This document shows, piece after piece, positions 25,131 through 32,962 of a DNA stretch of 42,548 bases. Position numbers and translations under genes: made by a program. The notes below the pieces were generated by a model. The model made no database searches, was not told the DNA's origin, and saw only the letters and a list, made by a program, of their open reading frames with translations. Within the stretch, counting starts at the first letter, position 1. Every line of letters begins with the position of its first letter. Origin of the DNA: an uncultured Eubacteriales bacterium (lineage in GTDB: Bacteria; Bacillota; Clostridia; Oscillospirales; Oscillospiraceae); NCBI GenBank assembly GCA_949296115.1, contig CASFNR010000021.1:1-42548 (forward strand). The letters run 5' to 3'.

Positions 25131-25958
25131 ATGAATCGAAAGAAGTGTTTCGCACTGGCCCTGGCTCTGATGATGCTGGTGTTGGCGGGCTGCGGCGGGA
25201 AAGAGGACCCCGTCCAAACCACCCAGGCTGCTCAGTCCACCCTGGCTTCCGGCAGTTCCCCTGAGCTTTCCAGCTTTACCCTGGTGCCCACCACCTGGAG
25301 CAGCCCCAACGGCGCTACCGTGACCCTCACCGCAGTGCCGGTGTCCCACGATGACGATGACAGAGCCGCCTTTGTGGTCCGTCTGGAAGGCGAGGAGGTT
25401 GCCAGCGTTCTGTGCGACTGGGACGGCACTCAGTACACCGGCTCCCTGGATCTGAACGCTGCCGACGGTTACTGCTATTATGTTATCCTCAGCGATGGGG
25501 CCGGCAGCCAGACGGAGATTCCTGTCAACACCCCCACCGACCCCATCGATGAATCCCTGATCGACATGGCGTCCTCTTTGGAATCCTATTGCAACATTCT
25601 GGTGGACTCCTCCAGCTTTGACGGCAGCACCCTGACGCTGGAGGGGGGCACCCTGCAGGTTCAGGTTCCCCAGATTACCAACGGCGGAGAGACCATCGTC
25701 TGTGAAAAGGCGCTGCTGCTTCTGAAGTTCAACGAGGAAACCATTGCCCAGGAAGAAGTAACCGACCTGGTGCAGGCGGACCTTCCCGGCCGGTTCGAAA
25801 AGGCCCTGTCCGGTGTGTCCTTCTCCGTCCCCGCCATGGAGGACGACCAGCAGCTGAAGCTGGAAGCAGAGGTCACCTTGTCCAACGGCCATGTGCTCAC
25901 CGCTCCCGCCGGCACCTGGTATTACCTCGACGGCGACCTGCAGCAGGCTGTGGGCTGA
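25131..25958 (+). CDS. Lipoprotein of unknown function
   Basis: A 275-residue lipoprotein. The signal peptide MNRKKCFALALALMM ends with lipobox VLAGC and is followed by a short Gln/Thr linker. The mature part looks all-beta, with repeated Val/Thr-rich strands: a first domain about 45-135 (TTWSSPNGATVTLTAVPVS... GTQYTGSLDLNAADGYCYYVILSDG), a helical hinge (DESLIDMASSLESYCN), then a second beta domain 165-270. The pattern is like Ig-like or beta-sandwich extracellular domains; no named family recognised. ATG at 25131 chosen because it opens the signal peptide and follows AAGGAGG; an earlier in-frame ATG would lie in the 5' hairpin. It is a stand-alone unit with its own promoter and terminator. 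Confidence 0.82.
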   Translation: MNRKKCFALALALMMLVLAGCGGKEDPVQTTQAAQSTLASGSSPELSSFTLVPTTWSSPNGATVTLTAVPVSHDDDDRAAFVVRLEGEEVASVLCDWDGTQYTGSLDLNAADGYCYYVILSDGAGSQTEIPVNTPTDPIDESLIDMASSLESYCNILVDSSSFDGSTLTLEGGTLQVQVPQITNGGETIVCEKALLLLKFNEETIAQEEVTDLVQADLPGRFEKALSGVSFSVPAMEDDQQLKLEAEVTLSNGHVLTAPAGTWYYLDGDLQQAVG

Positions 25959-25985
25959 TCGGTCAATCCCATTTTCCCTTCCATT

Positions 25986-26017
25986 CTCAGCTGCCCATTC
26001 CGGGCAGCTGAGTTTTT
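25986..26017 (+). terminator. Terminator after the lipoprotein gene
   Basis: Perfect 11-bp stem CTCAGCTGCCC / GGGCAGCTGAG, loop ATTCC, then TTTTT. Between here and 26183 the sequence is AT-rich with no gene or clear signal. Confidence 0.9.
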
Positions 26018-26183
26018 CATGTTCTTTTCCCATTAAAATGTTGACTTTCATCTTATTTTTCACACTTTTCCACGTGAGAATAAATGTAATTGTCGGAACG
26101 AATGCATTTTTCACAAATTTTGACTGTCTCTTTTGTCTTTTATGTGAATACTATAAAAAGTTGAAAAAATTGAATTTTTAAGA

Positions 26184-26212
26184 TTGATTTTATGGGACAT
26201 TTGACATACAAT
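26184..26212 (+). promoter_or_regulatory. Sigma-A promoter for trmL
   Basis: TTGATT (26184-26189), 17-nt spacer, TACAAT (26207-26212). The ~50-nt leader can form a stem GGTTC (26215-26219) / GAACC (26246-26250). Confidence 0.6.
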
Positions 26213-26270
26213 AGGGTTCGAACGGGTAGGGATTGCCCCTGCGGGAACCGAAGGGTCGAGGTGATGGATT

Positions 26271-26753
26271 TTGCTGAATATTGTGCTGGTGGAGCCTGAG
26301 ATTCCCCAGAACTGTGGCAACATCGCCCGGACCTGTGCCGCCACCGGCTGCCGGCTGCATCTGATCCGCCCCCTGGGCTTTGACATTTCGGAAAAAGCCG
26401 TCCGTCGGGCCGGGCTGGATTACTGGCATCTGGTGGAAGTGTTCGATTACGAAAACCTGGAGGATTTCTTCTCAAAGAACCAGGTGGATCAGATGTGGTG
26501 CCTGTCCACCAAGGCTCCCCGGAGCTATACCCAGGCGGAATTCCGGGACGGCTGCTACCTGTTCTTCGGGAAGGAAACCAAAGGACTGCCCGAGGATTTT
26601 CTTCAGGCCCACTACGACAGCTGCGTCCGCATTCCCATGCGCAGCGATGCCCGGAGCCTGAACCTGAGCAACGCCGTGGCCGTCACCGTGTTCGAGGCCC
26701 TGCGGCAGCTCTCTTTTCCCGGTTTGCAGGATTATGGTAAAATGCGGGGTTGA
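26271..26753 (+). CDS. trmL: tRNA (cytidine/uridine-34-2'-O)-methyltransferase
   Basis: SPOUT enzyme that 2'-O-methylates the wobble base of some tRNA-Leu. 160 residues, the normal length of this minimal family. N-terminal LVEPEIPQNCGNIARTCAATG, FGKETKGLP and the C-terminal IPMRSDARSLNLSNAVAVTVFEALRQ are diagnostic. The start is a TTG at 26271 with AGGTGAT upstream; an ATG 8 nt before it is in another frame. Immediately upstream of pgk (50 nt), possibly co-transcribed, though a TGGTAAAAT extended -10 near 26735-26743 could give pgk a separate start. Confidence 0.93.
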   Translation: MLNIVLVEPEIPQNCGNIARTCAATGCRLHLIRPLGFDISEKAVRRAGLDYWHLVEVFDYENLEDFFSKNQVDQMWCLSTKAPRSYTQAEFRDGCYLFFGKETKGLPEDFLQAHYDSCVRIPMRSDARSLNLSNAVAVTVFEALRQLSFPGLQDYGKMRG

Positions 26754-26803
26754 CCTTCGGCGCCACGCCGGGTCTGCCCCAAATATAAATGGAGGAGTTA
26801 CTT

Positions 26804-28003
26804 ATGAACTACAATAAGAAGTCGATTGAAGACATCGAAGTAGCCGGCAAGCGGGTGCTGTGCCGCTGTGACTTCAACGTCCCCACCAAGGCTGGTGTCA
26901 TCACCTCCGACAAGCGGATTGTGGCCGCGCTGCCCACCATTCAGTATCTGGTCTCTCACAAGGCCAAGGTCATTCTGTGCTCCCACATGGGCAAGCCCAA
27001 GGGCGAATGGAAGCCTGAGCTGAGCCTGAAGGTCGTCGCCAAGCGGCTGAGCGAGCTGCTGGGCCAGGACGTCATCATGGCGGATGACGTGGTGGGCGAA
27101 GATGCCAAGGCAAAGGCTGCTGCCCTGCAGGACGGTCAGGTCATGCTGCTGGAGAACACCCGGTACATGAAGGGCGAAACCAAGAACGATCCCGAGCTGA
27201 GCAAGGAGCTGGCTTCCATGGCCGACATCTTTGTCAACGACGCTTTCGGTTCCGCGCATCGGGCCCACTCCTCCACCGCTGGTGTGGCTGACTATCTGCC
27301 CGCCGTCTGCGGCTATCTGGTGGAGAAGGAAGTCTCCATCATGGGCAAGGCCCTGGCCAACCCCGAGCGTCCCTTCGTGGCCATTCTGGGCGGCGCCAAG
27401 ATCTCCGACAAACTGAACGTCATCAACAACCTGCTGGAGAAGGTGGACACCCTGATCATCGGCGGCGGCATGGCCTACACCTTCCTGGCTGCCAAGGGCT
27501 ATTCCATCGGCAACTCCATGCTGGACGAGACCAAGATCGACTACTGCAAGGATATGATGGCCAAGGCCGAGGCCAAGGGCGTCAAGCTGCTGCTGCCCGT
27601 TGACACGGTGATTGCCGCCGCTTTCCCCTCTCCCATCGACGGCCCCGTGGATGTCAAGACCGTGGACGCCGACGCCATTCCCGACGGCATGGAGGGTCTG
27701 GACATTGGTGAAAAGACTCGTGCGCTGTTCGCCGAGGCTGTCAAGAGCGCCAAGACCGTTGTCTGGAACGGCCCCATGGGCGTGTTTGAGAACCCCACCC
27801 TGGCCGCCGGCACCATCGCCGTGGCCCAGGCTCTGGCTGACTCCGACGCCACCACCATCGTCGGCGGCGGTGACAGCGCAGCTGCCTGCGAGCAGTTGGG
27901 CTTTGCCGACAAGATTACCCACATCTCCACCGGCGGCGGCGCTTCCCTGGAGTTCCTGGAAGGTCTGGAACTGCCCGGCATCGCCTGCCTGCAGGACAAG
28001 TAA
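26804..28003 (+). CDS. pgk: Phosphoglycerate kinase
   Basis: Glycolytic enzyme making ATP from 1,3-bisphosphoglycerate. 399 residues, standard length. RCDFNVP (21-27) and the SHMGKPKG loop bind the phosphoglycerate. [16 protein letters not shown] and GGGMAYTFL are the family hinge blocks, and the C-terminal nucleotide site has NGPMGVFE and [10 protein letters not shown]. The ATG at 26804 follows GGAGGAG with normal spacing. Next to tpiA; together they form a typical clostridial glycolytic pair, though gap and pgm/eno are not in this window. Confidence 0.97.
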   Translation: MNYNKKSIEDIEVAGKRVLCRCDFNVPTKAGVITSDKRIVAALPTIQYLVSHKAKVILCSHMGKPKGEWKPELSLKVVAKRLSELLGQDVIMADDVVGEDAKAKAAALQDGQVMLLENTRYMKGETKNDPELSKELASMADIFVNDAFGSAHRAHSSTAGVADYLPAVCGYLVEKEVSIMGKALANPERPFVAILGGAKISDKLNVINNLLEKVDTLIIGGGMAYTFLAAKGYSIGNSMLDETKIDYCKDMMAKAEAKGVKLLLPVDTVIAAAFPSPIDGPVDVKTVDADAIPDGMEGLDIGEKTRALFAEAVKSAKTVVWNGPMGVFENPTLAAGTIAVAQALADSDATTIVGGGDSAAACEQLGFADKITHISTGGGASLEFLEGLELPGIACLQDK

Positions 28004-28022
28004 GTTACCTTCATTTCTCTGC

Positions 28023-28107
28023 GGGGGCAGATAGATCTGCCCCCGGCAGAGTCGGGTCCCCGGGCCGGTCGGGACAGGCCGGCTTTTTCTCTGCCCCCGG
28101 CAGAGCA
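28023..28107 (+). terminator. Hairpin cluster between pgk and tpiA
   Basis: Two structures. First, GGGGGCAGA / TCTGCCCCC (28023-28044). Second, GCCGG / CCGGC (28064-28083) followed by TTTTT (28084-28088), a likely terminator or attenuator. The word TCTGCCCCCGGCAGAG occurs twice (28036-28051 and 28092-28107), so the cluster can refold. It would lower tpiA relative to pgk expression. Confidence 0.6.
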
Positions 28108-28175
28108 CCGAATTCGTACATTCCATGGATTCCTTCGGGATTCTGATGTTGCAATAATGATAAGGAGAAAAGAAA

Positions 28176-28952
28176 ATGAATCGCAAATATCGTAAAACCG
28201 TCATCGCAGGCAACTGGAAGATGAACAAGACCCCCTCCGAGACCAAGGAGTTTATGACCCAGCTGAAGGCCATCATGCCCAAGGGCCGTTGGTGCGACAT
28301 TGCCCTGTGCGTTCCCGCCGTGTGCATTCCCGCCGCTGTCCGGGCCATGCGGGAAACCCGGGTGGGCATCGGCGCTGAGAACTGCAACGCCAATCCCTCC
28401 GGCGCTTACACCGGTGAAATTGCCACCAACATGCTCACCGATGCCGGCTGCAAGTACGTCATCATCGGTCACTCCGAGCGCCGTGCCATGGGTGAAACCG
28501 ACGCCGACGTCAACGCCAAAGTTCTGGCTGCCCTGGAGGCCGGTCTGATCCCCATCATGTGCTGCGGCGAGAGCCTGGAGCAGCGCAACAGCGGCGTCAC
28601 TGCTGAGTGGATCACCATGCAGATCAAGCTGGGTCTGGCCGGCGTACCCGAGGATAAGATCCGCAAGGTCATCATCGCCTACGAGCCCATCTGGGCCATC
28701 GGCACCGGCCTGACCGCTACCCCGGAGCAGGCGGAAGAGGTTTGCGAAATGATCCGCAGCGTGGTGCGCAAGCTGTACTCCTCCAAGAACGCCCGGGCCA
28801 TCTCCATCCTGTACGGCGGCTCCATGAACGAGAAGAACGCCTTCGAGCTGCTGGCCCAGCCCGACATCGACGGCGGTCTGATCGGCGGCGCTTCCCTGGT
28901 GCCCGAGAAGTTCGTGAAGATCATCGAGGCTGCCAATCAGCCCACTGTGTAA
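28176..28952 (+). CDS. tpiA: Triosephosphate isomerase
   Basis: Interconverts dihydroxyacetone phosphate and glyceraldehyde 3-phosphate. 258 residues, standard TIM barrel. Asn13 and Lys15 lie in AGNWKMN, His99 in IIGHSERR and the catalytic base Glu170 in AYEPIWAIGTG; GGSM and GGLIGGASL bind phosphate. ATG after AAGGAGAAAAGAAA. Downstream of pgk across a hairpin-rich 172-nt gap. Confidence 0.97.
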   Translation: MNRKYRKTVIAGNWKMNKTPSETKEFMTQLKAIMPKGRWCDIALCVPAVCIPAAVRAMRETRVGIGAENCNANPSGAYTGEIATNMLTDAGCKYVIIGHSERRAMGETDADVNAKVLAALEAGLIPIMCCGESLEQRNSGVTAEWITMQIKLGLAGVPEDKIRKVIIAYEPIWAIGTGLTATPEQAEEVCEMIRSVVRKLYSSKNARAISILYGGSMNEKNAFELLAQPDIDGGLIGGASLVPEKFVKIIEAANQPTV

Positions 28953-28965
28953 TGACCCTTCGTCA

Positions 28966-28990
28966 GGGAGCAGCCGGACCGGCTGCTCCC
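28966..28990 (+). terminator. Terminator after tpiA
   Basis: Perfect 11-bp stem GGGAGCAGCCG / CGGCTGCTCCC with a 3-nt loop, then TTTCGTTT. The next gene follows 27 nt later, so read-through is likely partial. Confidence 0.75.
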
Positions 28991-29016
28991 TTTCGTTTGC
29001 ATCTGGAGGCAAATCC

Positions 29017-30051
29017 ATGAAAACCTTACTTCTGAATGCCCAGGCTCCGGACACGGCGGCAATAGCCGCCGGTCTGATCCGGCAGGGAGAACTGGTGGCC
29101 ATTCCAACAGAGACTGTCTACGGTCTGGGAGCCAGCGGCCTGGACGAAGCGGCAGTGGCCAAAATATTTCAGGCCAAGGGCCGTCCCCAGGACAACCCCC
29201 TGATTCTGCACATCTGCGGGCCGGAACAGATTGAGCTGTTCTGCCACCACATTCCCCAGCGGGCCTATGATCTGGCCGTCGCCTTCTGGCCCGGTCCTCT
29301 GACCCTGGTGCTTCCCGCCCGGGACAACGTGCCCCGGCGGACCACCGGCGGGCTGGACACCGTGGCGGTCCGGTGCCCGGACAACGCCGTGACCCGGGAA
29401 ATCATCCGCCTGGCGGGGGTTCCCATTGCCGCTCCCTCCGCCAATATCTCCGGCAAGCCCTCCACCACCACCGCCCAGCACGTCCTCCACGACCACGACG
29501 GAAAAATCGCCGCCATTGTGGACGGCGGCCCCTGCCGGGTGGGGGTGGAATCCACCATTGTGGACCTGACGGAGGAACGCCCCCGGCTGCTCCGCCCCGG
29601 CGGAATCGGCCCGGAACAGCTGCTGGCGGTGTTGGGAGACCTGGTAGTGGACAAAGCCGTCACCGCCCCCATTGATCAGGATGCCGTGGTGAAAGCCCCC
29701 GGCATGAAGTACCGCCACTACGCCCCCACGGAGCCGGTGGTGATTGTCTCCGGTAGCCGGGAGAAGGCCGCCGCCTACATTCACCGCCACTTCACCCCCG
29801 GTGATCGGGTGCTGTGCTTTGAGGAGGAGCTGCCCCTGTATGCTGACTGCGCCCCCCTGTCCTACGGCCGGGAGGCGGATGTGAACACCCTGTCCGCCGG
29901 ACTGTTTGCCGCCCTGCGGGAGCTGGACGACCCCAGCATTCATCAGGTCTACGCCCGCTGCCCGGAGGGCGGCGGCGTGGCCTATGCCGTACAGAACCGG
30001 CTGCGCAAGGCCGCCGCCTTCCACATTGTGGATGCGGAGGCAGAATCATGA
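29017..30051 (+). CDS. L-threonylcarbamoyladenylate synthase (Sua5 type)
   Basis: Makes threonylcarbamoyl-AMP from threonine, bicarbonate and ATP, the first step of tRNA t6A37 synthesis. 344 residues: the YrdC domain (about 10-200) with IPTETVYGLGA, KIFQAKGRPQDNPL, APSANISGKPSTT and GVESTIVDL, then the C-terminal Sua5 domain (about 225-335) opened by the PGMKYRHYAP linker. This two-domain length distinguishes Sua5 (YwlC type) from the short TsaC. Its stop overlaps the coaE start (ATGA), so the two are translationally coupled. TcdA in this same window acts later on the t6A product. Confidence 0.94.
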   Translation: MKTLLLNAQAPDTAAIAAGLIRQGELVAIPTETVYGLGASGLDEAAVAKIFQAKGRPQDNPLILHICGPEQIELFCHHIPQRAYDLAVAFWPGPLTLVLPARDNVPRRTTGGLDTVAVRCPDNAVTREIIRLAGVPIAAPSANISGKPSTTTAQHVLHDHDGKIAAIVDGGPCRVGVESTIVDLTEERPRLLRPGGIGPEQLLAVLGDLVVDKAVTAPIDQDAVVKAPGMKYRHYAPTEPVVIVSGSREKAAAYIHRHFTPGDRVLCFEEELPLYADCAPLSYGREADVNTLSAGLFAALRELDDPSIHQVYARCPEGGGVAYAVQNRLRKAAAFHIVDAEAES

Positions 30052-30638
30052 TTCTGGGCATCACCGGGGGCACCGGCTGCGGAAAAACCACCCTGCTTCG
30101 GTGCATCGCCCGGGTGGGGGGACTGATTCTGGACTGCGATGAAATTTACCACCAGCTGCTGGAGCGGGACGATAACCTGCTTTCCGCCATTGACGCCCGT
30201 TTCCCCGGCGTGGTGGAAAAAGGCGTGCTCCTGCGGAAAAAGCTGGGGACCCTGGTATTTTCTGACCCGGAAGCACTGGAGGACCTGAACCGGATCACCC
30301 ACCGCGCCGTGAAGGCGGAGGTGCTCCGGCGGCTGGAAACCACCCCCGCCCTGGCGGCCATTGACGCCATCGCCCTGTTTGAGGGAGGACTGGCGGAGCT
30401 GTGCGATGTTACCGTGGCGGTCACCGCCCCGCCGGAAGCACGGGTTGCCCGGCTGATGGCCCGGGACGGCATCAGTGAGGAATACGCCCGCCGCCGGATC
30501 GCCGCCCAGCACGACAGCGCCTGGTTTCAGGCACGGTGCGGCTGGGTACTGGAAAATAATGGGTCCGCCGAGGCTTTTCAGGAGAAGTGCCTTGCTTTTT
30601 TGCGCCAACTCGGTATAATAGAGGGGCAAGCCCTGTGA
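30048..30638 (+). CDS. coaE: Dephospho-CoA kinase
   Basis: Last step of coenzyme A synthesis: phosphorylates the 3'-hydroxyl of dephospho-CoA. 196 residues. P-loop GGTGCGKT (7-14), Asp in LDCDEIYHQL for the CoA-binding Asp, and the LID-type stretch RLMARDGISEEYARRRIAAQ. The ending is typical of the family. ATG overlaps the Sua5 stop by 4 nt. A promoter for the next gene lies inside its 3' end, and a hairpin CTGTGAG-GAAAT-CTCACAG (30634-30652) covers its stop codon. Confidence 0.93.
   Translation: MILGITGGTGCGKTTLLRCIARVGGLILDCDEIYHQLLERDDNLLSAIDARFPGVVEKGVLLRKKLGTLVFSDPEALEDLNRITHRAVKAEVLRRLETTPALAAIDAIALFEGGLAELCDVTVAVTAPPEARVARLMARDGISEEYARRRIAAQHDSAWFQARCGWVLENNGSAEAFQEKCLAFLRQLGIIEGQAL
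30592..30619 (+). promoter_or_regulatory. Promoter for the M18 peptidase gene, inside coaE
   Basis: TTGCTT (30592-30597), 16-nt spacer, TATAAT (30614-30619). Confidence 0.6.
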
Positions 30639-30679
30639 GGAAATCTCACAGAATTCCAACGCAAAGGAGAAATGCGATA

Positions 30680-32065
30680 ATGACTACCGACGAACTGCGG
30701 CAATCCCTGCTGATGAATCCCAAAAATGGGTTGACCCAGATCTCTGCGGAAGATCGGGCAGAAATGGAAGCCTACTGCAAGCGCTACATGGCCTTCATGG
30801 ACGCCTGCAAGACCGAGCGGGAGGCAACCGCCTGGGCCGTGGAAAAGGCAAAGTCCTTGGGCTACAAGCCCTTCCAGCCCGGCATGGCCATTCAGCCCGG
30901 CGATAAAATCTACTACAACAACCGGGACAAGTCCATCGCCCTGGCGGTGATCGGCACCAAGTCCCTGGCGGAGGGCGTCAACGTCTGCGCCGCCCATGTG
31001 GACTCCCCCCGGATGGACCTGAAGCCCAATCCCCTGTATGAGGACGGCGAAATTGCCTACTTCAAGACCCACTACTACGGCGGCATCAAGAAGTACCAGT
31101 GGCCCACCATTCCCCTGGCCCTCCACGGTGTGGTGTACCGCAAGGACGGCAGCGTAATCACCATCACCATCGGAGAGGACGACAGCGACCCCATCCTGAT
31201 GGTCTCCGACCTGCTGCCCCACCTGGCTGCCGACCAGATGCAGAAAACCATGGCCAAGGGCATTGCCGGTGAGCAGCTGAACGTCATTCTGGGCACCGAA
31301 CCCCTGGATGGCGAAGGCAGCGACCTGGTGAAGCTGAACATCATGAAGCTGCTCAACGAGAAGTACGGCCTGATCGAGTCCGACTTCCAGTCCGCCGAGC
31401 TCACCGTTGTCCCCGCCGGACGCTGCCGGGAGGTTGGCCTGGACCGTAGCCTGCTGGCTTCCTACGGCCACGACGACCGGGTGTGCGCCTACGCCGAGCT
31501 GGAGGCCCTGTTTGCCATCGACAACCCTGCCAAGACTGCGGTGTGCATCCTGGCTGACAAGGAAGAGATTGGCTCTATTGGCATCTCCGGCATGAAGAGC
31601 CAGTATTTTGAGCACTTCATCGGCGGCCTGTGCGACGCCCAGGGCGTGAAGCTCTTTGACTGCTTCGCCAATTCCTTCTGCCTGTCTGCCGACGTGTCCA
31701 ACGCCTATGACCCCAGTTTCCCCGAGGTCAGCGACAAGCGGAACAATTCCCTGCTGAACTACGGCGTTGCCATCTGCAAGTACACCGGTTCCCGGGGCAA
31801 GGGCGGCGCCTCCGACGCTTCCGCCGAGGCCATGGGCCATGTGCGCACCACCCTGAACAATGCCGGGGTCATCTGGCAGCTGGCGACCCTGGGCAAGGTG
31901 GACCAGGGCGGCGGCGGCACCGTAGCCGCAGACATGGCCAACCGGAACATTGTCACCGTGGACGCCGGCGTGCCCGTGCTGAGCATGCACGCTCCCATCG
32001 AGCTGGTGGCCAAGCTGGACTGCTACGAGACCATGAAGGCCTGCAAGGCCATTTATCTGGCATAA
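30680..32065 (+). CDS. M18 family aminopeptidase
   Basis: Cytoplasmic dizinc aminopeptidase of 461 residues; M18 enzymes remove N-terminal acidic or other residues from peptides. Metal and catalytic blocks are visible: AAHVDSPRMDLKPNPLYE (first His ligand), YGHDDRVCAY (bridging Asp), DKEEIGSIGISGMKS (catalytic Glu and Glu ligand) and the C-terminal SMHAPIEL (last His ligand). The RDKSIALAVIG and HYYGGIKKYQW segments are typical of bacterial M18 proteins. ATG at 30680 follows AAAGGAGAAATGCG. It has its own promoter and terminator although only 41 nt from coaE. Confidence 0.94.
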   Translation: MTTDELRQSLLMNPKNGLTQISAEDRAEMEAYCKRYMAFMDACKTEREATAWAVEKAKSLGYKPFQPGMAIQPGDKIYYNNRDKSIALAVIGTKSLAEGVNVCAAHVDSPRMDLKPNPLYEDGEIAYFKTHYYGGIKKYQWPTIPLALHGVVYRKDGSVITITIGEDDSDPILMVSDLLPHLAADQMQKTMAKGIAGEQLNVILGTEPLDGEGSDLVKLNIMKLLNEKYGLIESDFQSAELTVVPAGRCREVGLDRSLLASYGHDDRVCAYAELEALFAIDNPAKTAVCILADKEEIGSIGISGMKSQYFEHFIGGLCDAQGVKLFDCFANSFCLSADVSNAYDPSFPEVSDKRNNSLLNYGVAICKYTGSRGKGGASDASAEAMGHVRTTLNNAGVIWQLATLGKVDQGGGGTVAADMANRNIVTVDAGVPVLSMHAPIELVAKLDCYETMKACKAIYLA

Positions 32066-32071
32066 TGTTCT

Positions 32072-32097
32072 CCGGCTCCCGGGTTTCCGGGAGCCGG
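32072..32097 (+). terminator. Terminator after the M18 peptidase gene
   Basis: Perfect 11-bp stem CCGGCTCCCGG / CCGGGAGCCGG with a 4-nt loop, then AAATTTTCTGTTT. Confidence 0.8.
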
Positions 32098-32108
32098 AAA
32101 TTTTCTGT

Positions 32109-32137
32109 TTGACATTTTCCCTTCTATGGACTATAAT
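32109..32137 (+). promoter_or_regulatory. Consensus sigma-A promoter for queT
   Basis: TTGACA (32109-32114), 17-nt spacer, TATAAT (32132-32137). Places the start just before the riboswitch. Confidence 0.9.
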
Positions 32138-32151
32138 ACCCCTAATTTCAT

Positions 32152-32192
32152 AGGACAGTTCGTGACCATCCTGTCGGTAAACAAAACTAGGG
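32152..32192 (+). promoter_or_regulatory. PreQ1-I riboswitch
   Basis: GGACAG then TTCGTGACCAT then CTGTC forms the P1 hairpin with its C-rich loop; the A-rich tail TAAACAAAACTAGGGA follows. The order and the AAACAAAACTAGGG tail match the preQ1-I H-type pseudoknot. The location, just before a terminator and a queuosine-precursor transporter gene, supports the call. Confidence 0.85.
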
Positions 32193-32202
32193 ATTTTTCC
32201 AG

Positions 32203-32228
32203 ATGGGCGCATTTTGCGCTCATTTTTT
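32203..32228 (+). terminator. Riboswitch-controlled terminator
   Basis: ATGGGCGCA (32203-32211) and TGCGCTCAT (32215-32223), 9 pairs around a TTT loop, then a T run. It is 11 nt downstream of the aptamer, so preQ1 binding should turn queT off by termination. Confidence 0.85.
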
Positions 32229-32276
32229 GTTGTGGTCATGTTCTGCCCCGGGACTGAGAAAAGGAGCAAATTGACC

Positions 32277-32786
32277 ATGAACAACAAAGTGCGCTATCTG
32301 ACCCACGCCGCCATCATTGCGGTGCTCTACGCCGTGCTGACCCACCTGCAGAATCTGCTGGTTCCCGGCAGCGCCACCTGGATGATTCAGATGCGGATGT
32401 CCGAGGCGCTGTGCGTGCTGGCCTTCTTCACCCCCGCCGCCGTGCCCGGCCTGACCCTGGGCTGCCTGGTATTCAACATCACCTACGCCGCCGCCCTGCC
32501 CCTGGACTTTGTGGTTGGCTCCGCCGCCACCCTGATCGCCGCCCAGGCCATGTGGATGACCCGGAACGTGACCATCCACGGCTATCCCCTGCTGGGCATG
32601 CTGATGCCCGCCGCCGCCAATGCCGTTCTGGTGGGATGGGAACTGTCGGTGTACATCGGCGGCGGATTCCTGCTGAATGCCTTCTATGTGGCCCTGGGAG
32701 AAATTGCCGTGCTGCTGGTGCTGGGCAGCGTGATCTACTACGCCATCAAGAAGCGGCATCTGGAGACCGTTCTCTTCGCCGCCTGA
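32277..32786 (+). CDS. queT: Queuosine precursor transporter QueT
   Basis: Substrate-binding S component of an ECF-type vitamin transporter, for preQ1/queuosine precursors. 169 residues with five or six hydrophobic segments. QMRMSEALCVLAFFTPAAVPGLTLGCLVFN is the QueT family hallmark, the C-terminus ends in a short basic tail. ATG at 32277 follows AAAGGAGCAAATTGACC. The preceding preQ1-I riboswitch independently supports the substrate. The shared ECF energising module is not in this window. Confidence 0.93.
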   Translation: MNNKVRYLTHAAIIAVLYAVLTHLQNLLVPGSATWMIQMRMSEALCVLAFFTPAAVPGLTLGCLVFNITYAAALPLDFVVGSAATLIAAQAMWMTRNVTIHGYPLLGMLMPAAANAVLVGWELSVYIGGGFLLNAFYVALGEIAVLLVLGSVIYYAIKKRHLETVLFAA

Positions 32787-32842
32787 ATTTTCAGAAAAGT
32801 GTCATCACTTTCTCACCCTTGGGCGCAAAACAATTTACAAAC

Positions 32843-32875
32843 CTGTCGGGAAGCCCATTCGTGGCTTTCCGACAG
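32843..32875. repeat. 33-nt dispersed hairpin, copy 2
   Basis: CTGTCGGGAAGCC with GGCTTTCCGACAG, 13-bp stem with one G-U. It is 30/33 identical to 24761-24793, and lies directly upstream of a terminator. Confidence 0.75.
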
Positions 32876-32879
32876 CCTG

Positions 32880-32913
32880 AGCCGGGGGCCCGTGGGTTCC
32901 CGGCTTGTTTTTT
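32880..32913 (+). terminator. Terminator after queT
   Basis: AGCCGGG / CCCGGCT with additional pairs inside, followed by TGTTTTTT. Confidence 0.8.
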
Positions 32914-32962
32914 GGGGTAAACTGTGATAGTCTATACCCAGTCAAACAAAGGATGTGACAAC

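Noticed and set aside
26213-26252. Possible tRNA T-arm (GGTTCGAAC)
   Set aside because: The flanks do not form the T stem, and no acceptor or anticodon arm exists. It is a short leader hairpin of trmL.
26798-28393. 531-codon minus-strand open frame
   Set aside because: Antisense to pgk and tpiA, low-complexity shadow.
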